Shown here: one piece after another, positions 55,445 through 64,000 of the stretch | Position numbering within the stretch: position 1 is the stretch's first letter | Layout of the letters: each line of letters begins with the position of its first letter | Origin: Pseudoalteromonas sp. MSK9-3 | Lineage (GTDB): Bacteria; Pseudomonadota; Gammaproteobacteria; Enterobacterales; Alteromonadaceae | Direction of reading: 5' to 3' | NCBI RefSeq assembly: GCF_003590335.1 | Contig: NZ_MIET01000004.1 | Coordinates: forward strand, 1 to 64,000 | Length of the DNA: 64,000 nt | The notes under the pieces: model-generated | The model's input: only the letters and a program-made list of their open reading frames with translations | The model's database searches: none | Told to the model about the DNA's origin: nothing | Position numbers and translations under genes: made by a program

Positions 55445-56989
55445 TTAGTGAGAAAACTCCATTATAATAGCGAGTCCACCCAGATCACTCAAGTCTGCTC
55501 GTATTGTCCCTTGATGGCCCTCAACAATACTGGTACAAATTGCGAGGCCGAGTCCCGAACCGCCCGCTTGACGGGTTCTAGCACTGTCGACTCTATAAAG
55601 GCGATCAAACAACTTGGGCAATTGCTCAGCGGCAACACTTGGTGAACTATCTTCCCATATTACCTGTGTTTTATCCGACGTTTGCGTCACAGTGACACTT
55701 AACTGCCCATTTTTTTGTGCTGACACATCTGTATACCGAATGGTGTTTTGCAATAAGTTATCAAACAACTGGCTAATTCGCTGCGGATCACAGTGTAATG
55801 TCAACTTATCATCACATCTCATTGTTATCTCAAATAGTGAAAGCCCCGTACTGCGTTTATCAATACAGCGATTTAATACCCCACTCAGTTCACAAGGCAT
55901 CATATTGTAAGTGAGTGCTCCCCTATCCGATAACGACAATTGGTGTAAATCATCTACCAAGTTAGTAAGTCGTTCTATTTCTTCATAAAGAGAGCTTAAC
56001 TGTGCTTCATCAGTATCAATAACACCGTCAATCATCCCCTCTAATTCGGCTCTTATTACCGCAATAGGTGTACGTAGCTCATGTGAAATATCGGCAATCC
56101 ATTGTTGTCTGGCCGTCTGATTTTGCGCCAAAGTATCTGCCAGCTTATTCATATCACGTGCCAGCAATCCGAGCTCATCTCGACGGTTTAATACAACTTT
56201 ATTTTCATAGTCTCCTCCCGCTAAACGCCTTGCATTTCGTCGCAGTCGTATAATGGGTTGTACTAAATATTTACTAAATGGAATGGCTAAAATAACCGTG
56301 ACTAACAAAGCCAAAAGCGCAATGTGTAAAAACTGTTGCGCTTGTTGTTTGGCAAACATCGAGTCAAAACGAGACGTAACCAAAGTGCCATTTTCAATCC
56401 CAATGAAACCAATTAACTCTCCCTGCCCTTTCGTTTGCGCGTTATCATCACCACTATACATAGGTAACCATAGCGCCGAGTGGGCCATGTCAGCTTTACC
56501 AATCAATAGTTGACCGTTTGGTAACTTAAATATGAGCCGGTTTGACGCTGGCCTCTCTCCCTTTCTTGGTGGTCCCTTTCGCCCTGGACGCGCTTCATTT
56601 TGCGGCGGTGGACGACGATATGACCTGTCACTTGCGTCCATGTCTCCTCGTTTAGGGCGGTATTCCCGCCCAGCAGGGCGAGCATCTTCAGGCTTGCGTC
56701 CTCGCTTTGGAGGCCGGCTTGTATTATCTCCATTCACTTGGCGATACAACTGCATGATTTCACTTAACTGCGCAGAGCGGTGACGTACCCAAGAAAAACC
56801 ATTTTGTGCTTTATACGTCTCTACCACTTTCACAATCACCACTTGCATTTTATCGCGCGCATTGCTTTGCACATACTGCGCAAAGCTTTTTTCAAACGCA
56901 ATTTGATTTGCAATGTAAATTGCTAACACCAGTGCCGAGTTAGCAATTAATATCATCAACAGTAATTTGACACGTATAGTCACTTTCAT
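55445..56989 (-). CDS. sensor histidine kinase, BaeS-like, with Arg/Pro-rich periplasmic insert, 514 aa
   Basis: Membrane helices at about 9-28 and 223-241 enclose the sensor. Within it, about residues 93-148 form a low-complexity segment packed with Arg, Pro, Lys and Gly (PPKRGRKPEDARPAGREYRP, RRPPPQNEARPGRKGPPRKG), strongly basic. HAMP (about 243-295) precedes His303 in DISHELRTPIAVIRAELEGM, and the ATPase motifs NLLQNTIRYT and GGSGLGLAICTSIV. The insert is not part of ordinary BaeS and could bind polyanions such as LPS or a partner. It starts 11 bases after the MauG-like gene. Confidence 0.9.
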   Translation of the reverse strand: MKVTIRVKLLLMILIANSALVLAIYIANQIAFEKSFAQYVQSNARDKMQVVIVKVVETYKAQNGFSWVRHRSAQLSEIMQLYRQVNGDNTSRPPKRGRKPEDARPAGREYRPKRGDMDASDRSYRRPPPQNEARPGRKGPPRKGERPASNRLIFKLPNGQLLIGKADMAHSALWLPMYSGDDNAQTKGQGELIGFIGIENGTLVTSRFDSMFAKQQAQQFLHIALLALLVTVILAIPFSKYLVQPIIRLRRNARRLAGGDYENKVVLNRRDELGLLARDMNKLADTLAQNQTARQQWIADISHELRTPIAVIRAELEGMIDGVIDTDEAQLSSLYEEIERLTNLVDDLHQLSLSDRGALTYNMMPCELSGVLNRCIDKRSTGLSLFEITMRCDDKLTLHCDPQRISQLFDNLLQNTIRYTDVSAQKNGQLSVTVTQTSDKTQVIWEDSSPSVAAEQLPKLFDRLYRVDSARTRQAGGSGLGLAICTSIVEGHQGTIRADLSDLGGLAIIMEFSH

Positions 56990-57000
56990 GGAGTTACACT

Positions 57001-58515
57001 TTATCCTTTATGACGAGTTAGTACATTTAAACGCAAGTTATCTGGGTCGACAGTTTTAGGGCCTGGGATCCATTTTTGTAAACACCGTTTATCTTTAGCG
57101 CAATTGTCGGTTAATGCGCGTAAAAATGCTACTAAGTCTTTTTGCTGCGCACTATTAAGTGGTGCTACAACAAATGGTGAACTTTGCAATAACGTTAATG
57201 CCGTTTGGCTGTTAACTCGTGCATTTTCATTAAGAGACTCACACTCACTCGTTTGCGCAAACTGCTTTAACCCACATGCGCCCCCTCGTTCAAAAAATGC
57301 GTCAATCGCGGTAGCTGGGTCGACATAATGCGCAACCACTTGATCTAAAGTTTCATATGCGCCTGCATGACCATAAGGCGCTGTTAGAGCTATATTCAAT
57401 AGACTCGGTACTCGAAAGGCAAATTGGTTTTGTATCTGCGGGTCTATCAACCCCCGCCCTAAATCAGCATTGTCATCATTTTTGCCAATGCCATACTGGG
57501 GAAAAGCCAAATTAAAGAATCCATCGTTGGTAAACCGCTCGCCACCATGACAGTTTACACAACCAGCACCGCCCTCCGCTGCTTGGGTAAAAAAGAGCTT
57601 CGCGCCACGCTTTTGTGCTGGCTTTAATGCATTATTATTCCCTTTCACATAACGACTCCAGTCATTATCAACCAATATGAATGAGGATTGATATTGCCCT
57701 AACGCCAAGTCGATACTATCGAAAGTGATCAATGACTGCGCATCAGCTTCGCTGTTAAATGCTTTTCTAAATTCAGTTAACCATTCGTTGGTAGCCAACC
57801 CTCCAGACTCTACACCATAATCTCCAATCCGTTGCGCCAAGTGACTGCGTACATCGTCATTGCTTGACGCATCGGCAAACGCGTTGCCTCGCATTTCTTG
57901 TACTGACGTCACAGGAAAACGAGATAGCGCTTCAACTAATGAGTCCCCAGCGTTACTATCCGCAACCCCAAATCCAGAGTCTGGCGTACTAATAAATGCA
58001 CTGATATTGCCGGCTTCATCTACTTGGCTAACCTTTTCGACTCTGCCGTCCCAAAACAAGGCTTGAGTGGCTAATCCAACATTAAATATTGTTGGTGAGT
58101 TTCTCGGAATATCTATTTCATCATTCATCGCCTGACGACTCAGGCCGACTGTGTCAGCATCAATGGCATTCACGCCAATAGGTAAGCTCAGTGAGTCTCC
58201 CCCGCCCAACTTAGGATGATGACAACTTGCGCACGCCACACTTTTTTCACCACCGAGTGCTTTACTGAAAAACAGCTGCATACCCAGTTGAGGGATCGGA
58301 TCGTGAATATTCGGTCCGGTATCTTGCCCTAATATATGCCCAGTTAGTTCAAACTGAGCGATCAAGGCACGCAATTCGCTATCAAGCTGATTTTCTATTT
58401 GTGGCGGCTTTGTTGGCGGTCTCTTATTTTGTGGCGGTGGTGACGCGGCAGCGACACTGCACACAAATACAGTTAGCGCCGCAAAAGCGCTCAGTAAATA
58501 AGGTTGCTTGCTCAT
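57001..58515 (-). CDS. MauG/CcpA-type dihaem c protein (cytochrome-c peroxidase family), 504 aa
   Basis: A signal peptide (about 1-24) is followed by a Pro-rich stretch (PPPQNKRPPTKPPQ). Two haem c motifs are present: CASCH (Cys95, Cys98, His99) and CVNCH (about residue 320), each followed by the family's PxLGGG-like and GGERFTNDGFFN segments. Such periplasmic enzymes reduce peroxide or oxidise protein residues. At 504 aa it is longer than CcpA peroxidases (about 340), nearer the large MauG-like group. Start at 58515 fits the signal peptide. It is the first gene of an operon with the BaeSR-like pair. Confidence 0.88.
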   Translation of the reverse strand: MSKQPYLLSAFAALTVFVCSVAAASPPPQNKRPPTKPPQIENQLDSELRALIAQFELTGHILGQDTGPNIHDPIPQLGMQLFFSKALGGEKSVACASCHHPKLGGGDSLSLPIGVNAIDADTVGLSRQAMNDEIDIPRNSPTIFNVGLATQALFWDGRVEKVSQVDEAGNISAFISTPDSGFGVADSNAGDSLVEALSRFPVTSVQEMRGNAFADASSNDDVRSHLAQRIGDYGVESGGLATNEWLTEFRKAFNSEADAQSLITFDSIDLALGQYQSSFILVDNDWSRYVKGNNNALKPAQKRGAKLFFTQAAEGGAGCVNCHGGERFTNDGFFNLAFPQYGIGKNDDNADLGRGLIDPQIQNQFAFRVPSLLNIALTAPYGHAGAYETLDQVVAHYVDPATAIDAFFERGGACGLKQFAQTSECESLNENARVNSQTALTLLQSSPFVVAPLNSAQQKDLVAFLRALTDNCAKDKRCLQKWIPGPKTVDPDNLRLNVLTRHKG

Positions 58516-58731
58516 AGTACATCCAGCATATTTAAGACTTCGGGATCTGAACAGTGACAACACAAAGTGCAAATAATGTGAAAGTAATGTAGAGGTTGGT
58601 AGTAACAATCTTGACTAAAAGTCGCCCTCCTGTACGCTTGAATGCGGTATTGATTTCCAAATTTACGGCGTAAATACAGCACTATAAAAATTAAAGTAAC
58701 TTTTTCAGAGCCAAATCTAGCAGGGAAAAAA

Positions 58732-59155
58732 ATGACATTACTTACACAACAAACAGGCCGTTATTTATTACTATTTTGCGCTTTCATCGCACACTTATCA
58801 TGTATTGTATTGGGAGAGCAGTGCTACCGTGCTCAATTAGCACGCGCGCCATCATTGAATCGCCATCCACGGGACACTTTTCGCCCCATTAGCGACCGTG
58901 ATGATAGCTTGTATATTTATTATCTGTGCATTGTATGCACTCGCTGGCGCTATCGTGCGTCTTCCTTTAACCCGTGTCGCTATTTATATCATTGGCTCTA
59001 TTTGTATACTGCGGGGTTTAGCCACTTTTCCTCTATTACTCAGTCACCCAGAGATGGCAAGTACATTCGCCATCATTGCAGGTATTTTATGGTTTTTATG
59101 TGGGGTAGGCTACTTACTAGGGTATAAGCTCATGGGTTGTGATGAACCGCTATGA
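58732..59155 (+). pseudogene. four-helix membrane protein gene with internal frameshift
   Basis: The first frame starts at ATG 58732 behind AGGG and reads YLLLFCAFIAHLSCIVLGEQ then CYRAQLARAPSL. In the +1 frame the sequence continues IAIHGTLFAPLATVMIACIF and then three more helices to 59155. Joined by skipping one A at about 58858-58859 it gives about 140 residues with four helices, a layout known in small hypothetical membrane proteins with a HLxxxVLGEQ-like start. Unedited the first frame turns into non-hydrophobic sequence. It is either a pseudogene or a sequencing slip. No function known. Confidence 0.6.
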
Positions 59156-59185
59156 CGCCCATTAAAATATAGACAAAAACCCTGC

Positions 59186-59413
59186 CTATTCATCACTTTG
59201 TGTTTGTTTTTTCCGTTGCTCCTGTTTGGCTTTAGCAACGTTTTTAAAGACAGTCGGCGGAATAGGAAATAGCGAAATGAGCGGCATAAACGCAATAAAA
59301 ATATACGCCCCTTTTGGCATTCCTTTTGCCCACTTGACCATACGCCATAAGATAAAAAATATCAGCGGCAGTATTAGTGCCCCTGTTATTGTTGTTAAGA
59401 CCAACATATCCAT
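59186..59413 (-). CDS. small membrane protein, 75 aa
   Basis: Two hydrophobic helices (about 3-25 and 34-52) and a charged Lys/Gln-rich C-terminus. AGGGGGAAA before ATG 59413 is a strong ribosome-binding site; the frame extends eight codons upstream but with less support. It is convergent with the frameshifted membrane gene. No family recognised. Confidence 0.55.
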   Translation of the reverse strand: MDMLVLTTITGALILPLIFFILWRMVKWAKGMPKGAYIFIAFMPLISLFPIPPTVFKNVAKAKQEQRKKQTQSDE

Positions 59414-59546
59414 GATTATTTCCCCCTTTTTATACAAAAATTAAGTTATTAAATAGGTGGTGCCAATTTATTTATATACAAGTAAATTTAAATACAACCC
59501 TTTAGATCGAGATACTTTTGGCATAGCATAACCCCATGCTAACAAA

Positions 59547-60248
59547 ATGAGATTCACCGTGGACCCAAGCGTTTCAGCGCTAATTAGCCTGATAAAAAAA
59601 CACAACTTACCTGAAATTAGTGAACTATATACTCGCTCAAACTCGTCAGAAAATATAGCTCAACTAAAATTCATGTATCAAAGTGCCCTGCAAAGCCCTG
59701 AGGTGTATAGTTTCTATCAAGATTTATGTACCAAGGTGAGCGCGTCTAAAGCGATGCCTATCGGCGTCATAGCAGGTATTAATGACCCTGCGCGATTTAC
59801 ATTTTTTACCCCTGCGCTCAAACAAAATAATGGGTTTTCTCAGGCCAATGAACAAGGAAATACAGCACTACATATATTATTTTCCAACCCACATAACAGT
59901 GTGCCACCGTTTAATTATATTCGTTCACTCTTATTATTTGAAAGTAACGAGGGCCTTATACACGCACTTAAACAACGTAATAACCAGCAACTTACTGCTA
60001 TCGAGTGCTACTTTGCCTATAACACTCACTTCGATAATTTACCTGCTCATGAACTGTCTGCACTTTTAGCACTCATTGAAGCACAAACACAATTACTACC
60101 TCAACAAGAGACCGTATTAGCCGCCATTTGTAAAAAATTGAAAGCCAGTGAACATGTCCACCAGCTGAGTGAGGATAATCATCGTATTTTACTTTTAGCC
60201 AGCACATATAAAGTATCTGTATCTGCAGTGTGCGATTTGTTGAAATAA
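59547..60248 (+). CDS. protein with ankyrin-like motif, 233 aa
   Basis: A soluble, helical protein. Only one segment resembles an ankyrin repeat (ANEQGNTALHILFSN, about 99-113); the rest shows helix pairs without a clear repeat consensus. There is no signal or membrane segment. It lies 80 bases before the hybrid kinase on the same strand. Function unknown; protein binding is a reasonable guess. Confidence 0.55.
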   Translation: MRFTVDPSVSALISLIKKHNLPEISELYTRSNSSENIAQLKFMYQSALQSPEVYSFYQDLCTKVSASKAMPIGVIAGINDPARFTFFTPALKQNNGFSQANEQGNTALHILFSNPHNSVPPFNYIRSLLLFESNEGLIHALKQRNNQQLTAIECYFAYNTHFDNLPAHELSALLALIEAQTQLLPQQETVLAAICKKLKASEHVHQLSEDNHRILLLASTYKVSVSAVCDLLK

Positions 60249-60328
60249 ATTATTCAACCCAGGCGCTAGTCCTCGCTTTTTAATAAAGCTTCGTTATACT
60301 GCCAAAATGTTGTTGCTTAGGAAGGCGT

Positions 60329-62347
60329 ATGCCCATGAATAAATTAAAACTATTACATTCAATCACTGCGGACCATACGCTGCCATTTGAGCAGAAGATT
60401 CAAGAATTATTGCAACTGGGCTGTCGTATCTTTAACTGTCAAATCGCCATCGTCAGTCGTATTGACGCAGAGCAATATCATGTAGAACATGTTCATACAC
60501 CAGACAATAGTTTACCTGTTGGGGCGCAGTTTCCGTTAGGTGAAACATATTGTTGCCATACTTTAGCCGCCAATTCGTCACTGGCATTTGATCATGCCAG
60601 TGAAAGTGACATAGCAACACATCCCTGCTACTTAAATTTTGGTTTAGAAAGTTATATTGGTGCACCGCTGCAAGTGCAAGGGCAACGTTATGGCACAGTT
60701 AACTTCTCTTCGCCGGATATCCATGCGGGTAAGTTTACTCAAGACGACCACGACTTTGTGTGGCTGCTGTCACAATGGATAGGTAATGAAATCACTCGCA
60801 ATCACTCCTTGCTCCTCTCTACGCAAAATCAAGAGATCCAACAAGCAATGGGAGAACTCGCTATTATTGGTGGATGGCAAGTAAACCTTGCCAATAATGC
60901 AGTTATTTGGACTGATACTACTCGAGCCATTCACGAAGTAGACGCAGACTTTCAGCCTACAGTAGAAACCGCGATTGAGTTTTATCAAGAGCAAGATCGT
61001 GAAACCGTTGCCAATTTAGTCAATACAGCCATTGAGCTAGGCACCCCCTGGAAAGCAGAGTTTTTATTAAATACTGCAACAGGGAATAAAGTGTGGGTAG
61101 AAACACAAGGCAAAGCGGTATTTGAAAATGGCCAATGTGTGCGCTTATATGGTGCCATACAAAATGTTGACGAGCGGGTAAAAACACGCATTGCATTAAC
61201 CGAACAAAAAGAACTCGCAGAACGCATGTTGCAGACGCGCAGTTTATTTCTTGCCAATGTCAGTCATGAACTTCGCACGCCAATGAATGGCATTGTCGGG
61301 ATGTTACAACTATTAGCGCAATCATCATTAGATGAAACGCAAAAGAATATGCTTGATGTGGCCTCGCGTAGCACCCAATCTTTAACCCGCTTACTCAATG
61401 ACTTTTTAGACTTCTCAAAAATAGACGCGGGTATGCTGTCATTAGAACAAACTGAATTTGAGCTGCCACATTTAATTAATGGCCTTAAATTAGCTTACCA
61501 AACCCAATGTAATGAAAAGGGTATTGGTCTTGAATTCAATTTATCGAATTTAAAACACCAATACTTAATTGGAGATCCTGTACGAGTCAAACAAGTGCTG
61601 CAAAACCTCATCAGCAATGCCATAAAATTCACGGCACAAGGTCATATTAATATTACCTTATGTAGTGTTGAACATGATGGAAAGTGCATTATAAATGGTC
61701 AGGTCTCTGATTCAGGTATTGGTATGAGTGAAACCGTGCAAAATACATTGTTCACACCCTTCTCTCAAGCAGATCAGAGTACCACACGTCAATACGGTGG
61801 TACGGGTCTCGGGCTATCAATTGTTAAACGCTTATGCGAACTCATGTCTGGCAGCATTAGTGTAAGTAGTGAGTTTGGTATTGGTAGTGCCTTTAGTTTT
61901 ACACTGGTACTGGGGATCGGTGAAGCATCAGGTTATACAATAAGCGACGTACACAATCAACAACAGCTCCCCGATAACTTCAAAGCATTGGTCGTAGAAG
62001 ATAACGCAGTAAACCGCATTGTGTTAGCACAAATACTGAAAAAATGGCAGGTGCGTTATGAGTTTGCCTTCGATGGAGAGCAAGCATTGGCACGCTTAGA
62101 TCAAGCACCCGATGACCCTTATGACGTGATTTTAATGGATTGTCAAATGCCTAATATGGATGGCTATCAAGCAACACAGGCAATACGCCAACGCACAAGT
62201 AACGATAAAGACACGCATATCATCGCACTTACCGCCAATGCAATGAGTGGTGAAGCCAAAAAGTGCTATGCCGCCGGAATGGATGACTACCTCGCAAAGC
62301 CCATTGATATAAAAGCCTTACATAAAGCACTATGCAAAGCACTTTAA
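60329..62347 (+). CDS. hybrid sensor histidine kinase with GAF domain, 672 aa
   Basis: Order: GAF sensor (about 17-155; FPLGETYCCHTLAAN, ESYIGAPLQVQGQRYGTVNF), a PAS-like domain (about 168-285), HisKA with His313 in NVSHELRTPMNGIVGMLQLL, ATPase (NLISNAIKFT, DSGIGM, GGTGLGLSIVKRL), and a receiver (about 552-670) with Asp604 in VILMDCQMPNMDG. There is no membrane helix, so it senses a cytosolic signal. The start may be ATG 60329 or 60335; AGGAAGG suits the second slightly better. Partner Hpt protein unknown. Confidence 0.92.
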   Translation: MPMNKLKLLHSITADHTLPFEQKIQELLQLGCRIFNCQIAIVSRIDAEQYHVEHVHTPDNSLPVGAQFPLGETYCCHTLAANSSLAFDHASESDIATHPCYLNFGLESYIGAPLQVQGQRYGTVNFSSPDIHAGKFTQDDHDFVWLLSQWIGNEITRNHSLLLSTQNQEIQQAMGELAIIGGWQVNLANNAVIWTDTTRAIHEVDADFQPTVETAIEFYQEQDRETVANLVNTAIELGTPWKAEFLLNTATGNKVWVETQGKAVFENGQCVRLYGAIQNVDERVKTRIALTEQKELAERMLQTRSLFLANVSHELRTPMNGIVGMLQLLAQSSLDETQKNMLDVASRSTQSLTRLLNDFLDFSKIDAGMLSLEQTEFELPHLINGLKLAYQTQCNEKGIGLEFNLSNLKHQYLIGDPVRVKQVLQNLISNAIKFTAQGHINITLCSVEHDGKCIINGQVSDSGIGMSETVQNTLFTPFSQADQSTTRQYGGTGLGLSIVKRLCELMSGSISVSSEFGIGSAFSFTLVLGIGEASGYTISDVHNQQQLPDNFKALVVEDNAVNRIVLAQILKKWQVRYEFAFDGEQALARLDQAPDDPYDVILMDCQMPNMDGYQATQAIRQRTSNDKDTHIIALTANAMSGEAKKCYAAGMDDYLAKPIDIKALHKALCKAL

Positions 62348-62356
62348 AGCTGAATT

Positions 62357-63070
62357 TTATCGGTTGATATACTCAAGTGCAGTCATCTGGTGATACTGCA
62401 CCTGATCGTATAAAACGTGCACTGGCTCAGGATCAACAATTTCGATGGGAATAGACCGCTGTCTTGCAATATCCAATGCAATCTGGGTAATATTCACACT
62501 AAAGGACGTACCCATAAATACAATTTTACTGGCGTGACGCATTTGCTGTTCCGCCAAGCCAATTTGATATAACTCGGTGTAATATTCATCAAACAACAGC
62601 ACATAAGGTTTGAACGACTGATTAAGCTCAGGACCTTGAGTGCCTATTTTAAATAAAGACAGTAGCGAGTCACCCAAATAAGTTTCATCGACTTCATGCC
62701 ATGGCGCCACGTGACGCGATACATCATCTCCTTGCGTATGAAACAGGGTAATTTGATCTAACCGACCATGTATTGAAATATAACTTTCGTTGCCCGCTTT
62801 ACCGTCTAGTCCATCAATATTTTGGGTAATAAGTTGTTTATCGGCCAACCATGCGTGTACTTCATTCGGTCCGTGATCTCGATACTGTGCAAATCGGTGA
62901 TAATACCAAATGAGAAATTCTCGTGGGTACGTTTGATACATTGCACGAGTTGCCATTTCTTGCGGTGTATAATTTTTACTTCCTATGGTCCAAAAACCAT
63001 CGGTTCCTCGAAAGGTCGGGATCCCACTTTGGGCGCTCACACCAGCACCTGTAATGTATAAAGTCGTCAC
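62357..63070 (-). CDS. Sir2-family NAD-binding protein without zinc cysteines, 237 aa
   Basis: Sirtuin motifs are clear: ITGAGVSAQSGIPTFRGTDG (about 6-25), TQNIDGLDGKAG (about 82-93) and the catalytic-type His in ISIHGRLDQI (about 100). The protein contains no cysteine, so the usual zinc-binding CxxC pair is absent. Sir2 domains without zinc occur as NADases and as atypical deacylases. The GTG start at 63070 overlaps the TGA of the Ntn-hydrolase gene (GTGA), showing tight coupling. Whether it removes acyl groups, ADP-ribosylates or degrades NAD cannot be told. Confidence 0.85.
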   Translation of the reverse strand: MTTLYITGAGVSAQSGIPTFRGTDGFWTIGSKNYTPQEMATRAMYQTYPREFLIWYYHRFAQYRDHGPNEVHAWLADKQLITQNIDGLDGKAGNESYISIHGRLDQITLFHTQGDDVSRHVAPWHEVDETYLGDSLLSLFKIGTQGPELNQSFKPYVLLFDEYYTELYQIGLAEQQMRHASKIVFMGTSFSVNITQIALDIARQRSIPIEIVDPEPVHVLYDQVQYHQMTALEYINR

Positions 63071-63525
63071 ACTGATTCACGCTCCCGTTTTGATAATGCA
63101 CAGCCTTTAACATCAAATGATTGTAACGCCCCACCAGTAGACTTATCTCTCGTGCAAGCATAACTCAATGCCTCTACAGCATCCTTACCAAAATCCATTG
63201 CTGCAATAGCCCATTTAGCGCCAGAGCCGATGGCCCAGTTTTGCTCGAGAGGCTCTAAATACTTAAATCCTCTCCTAACCTCGCCAAAAAATATTTTTTT
63301 ATGCTTATCGACCATAAAAAACTCACACGTAATGGGTTTAAACTCACCATCATTCCAATGTTTTTTTAAATGATATATTTCAGCACAATTCCCCGTAGCA
63401 AACACCCGGCCTTGCTCTACATCAAAGTACTTTTTAGCATGTGACGTTACGATACAATCATGGGTTGTCGTAAAGCTGTCGGTGCAAATGATTTGACTCG
63501 GGTAATGAAATGCAATTGTTGTCAA
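63067..63525 (-). CDS. HslV/proteasome-like Ntn hydrolase, 152 aa
   Basis: The protein begins MTTIAFHYPSQIICTDSFTT: a Thr in position 2 or 3 as in HslV (TTI...), an acidic residue after a hydrophobic strand, and then VTSHAKKYF with the Lys expected near the active Thr. GRVFATGN and AIGSGAKWAIAAMDFGKDAV (about 97-116) match the Ntn fold of HslV and of phage and prophage homologues. Start codon is TTG at 63525, with no nearby alternative, so initiation may be weak. It overlaps the Sir2-like gene by four bases. HslU is not present in the window. Natural substrates are unknown. Confidence 0.75.
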   Translation of the reverse strand: MTTIAFHYPSQIICTDSFTTTHDCIVTSHAKKYFDVEQGRVFATGNCAEIYHLKKHWNDGEFKPITCEFFMVDKHKKIFFGEVRRGFKYLEPLEQNWAIGSGAKWAIAAMDFGKDAVEALSYACTRDKSTGGALQSFDVKGCALSKRERESV

Positions 63526-63666
63526 AAAGTGGTTCCGTCCTCTGTAATTACTTATTCAATCTAAAACTTTTTATTTAGCTATCATATCAATAGTATACAC
63601 CGTTTAAAGGGCACAATGGCCCTTGACTTACTGCAGTTGCAGTTTGTTTTGGTTCTCCTCGAACGG

Positions 63667-64000
63667 CTATGTCGCCGGAACATTCTTTTTACTGCCCACC
63701 CACTGCTCTCCAAAAGTAAACAGAGCTAGACTAAGTAAGATAATTGCGGCACCTGCCAATAGTGTCACCGTCAATGTTTCACCATTTAACCAACTTCCCA
63801 AAGCCACTGCAAAGGCAGGGGTTATCAAGGTTGTTAACGCAACCGTGCTCGCCGGCAATTTTTGTAAAATATGAAAGTAAGCTAAAAAGCCAAGTAATGA
63901 GCCAAAAACGCCCAAATAAACGGTTGCCAAAATAGAGCGTTCACTCCAAAGTGCAGGAGTTAGCTCTCCATTCATAACCCACCAAACGATACCAAACAAA
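63667..64000 (-). CDS. EamA/DMT-family transporter, C-terminal part (cut by window edge)
   Basis: The visible 110 residues hold four membrane helices with the EamA pattern: ATVYLGVFGSLLGFLAYFHI, LQKLPASTVALTTLITPAFA, and a final helix LLAGAAIILLSLALFTF. These are the last helices of a drug/metabolite transporter of the 10-helix class; the 5' part lies beyond 64000. Substrate unknown. The 140-base gap to the Ntn-hydrolase gene (63526-63666) holds its leader and nothing else recognisable. Confidence 0.88.
   Translation of the reverse strand, partial: LFGIVWWVMNGELTPALWSERSILATVYLGVFGSLLGFLAYFHILQKLPASTVALTTLITPAFAVALGSWLNGETLTVTLLAGAAIILLSLALFTFGEQWVGSKKNVPAT

Overview
The window reads as a chromosomal segment of an AT-rich marine gammaproteobacterium of the order Alteromonadales, most likely Pseudoalteromonas or a close relative. 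This rests on gene order and family content, not on a marker-gene match. The order pdxB-asd-fimV-truA-accD-folC-dedD-cvpA-purF is the Alteromonadales/Vibrionales form of the E. coli pdxB-usg-truA-accD-folC-dedD-cvpA-purF block. dnaQ/rnhA/yafS/gloB/mltD next to tRNA-Asp, and yqcA-truC-yqcC followed by DUF3549/DUF3301 genes, are also typical of the group.

Layout. 1-3.1 kb is a decayed accessory patch: the right end of an IS3-family element, a SUKH (SMI1/KNR4-like) gene coupled to a HEAT-repeat gene, a remnant that looks like a serine-recombinase N-terminus, and a miaE remnant with a stop at codon 2. 3.2-18.1 kb is core: a Yip1 membrane protein, then on the minus strand pdxB-asd, a giant repeat-rich fimV (1828 codons), truA and the accD-folC-dedD-cvpA-purF run. 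18-30 kb holds fadE with a FadR-like operator, a small ABC exporter pair, a peroxiredoxin, an SMP-30-like lipoprotein, a membrane-anchored XRE regulator, and a DUF5916 outer-membrane protein divergent from a CadC/ToxR-like regulator.

30.2-31.0 kb carries seven identical tRNA-Asp(GUC) genes behind one strong promoter, next to TIGR03503-dnaQ, rnhA, yafS, gloB and mltD. 37-40 kb is yqcC-truC-yqcA and the DUF3549/DUF3301 pair. 40-49.7 kb is more variable: a frameshifted S66 peptidase gene, a MASE1/CHASE hybrid kinase, a fatty-acid desaturase, an Asp/Glu racemase with a GST, a LysR regulator with a clear T-N11-A box, a tail-anchored coiled-coil protein, and a type III polyketide synthase very like PhlD (phloroglucinol synthase).

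49.9-58.5 kb is an envelope-sensing block: two tandem spondin-domain proteins (one secreted, one lipoprotein) followed by a two-component system, then an outer-membrane barrel and a second operon of MauG-type dihaem protein, BaeS-like kinase with an Arg/Pro-rich periplasmic insert, and BaeR-like regulator. 58.7-64 kb has small membrane proteins (one frameshifted), an ankyrin-like protein, a GAF hybrid kinase, and an unusual pair: an HslV/proteasome-like Ntn hydrolase (TTG start) overlapping a Sir2-like protein with no cysteines, ending in a truncated EamA transporter.

The best candidates for little-described biology are the Ntn-hydrolase/Sir2 pair, the spondin/two-component locus, the MauG/BaeSR operon and the orphan PhlD-like enzyme. 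All identifications come from reading motifs; no database search was run.
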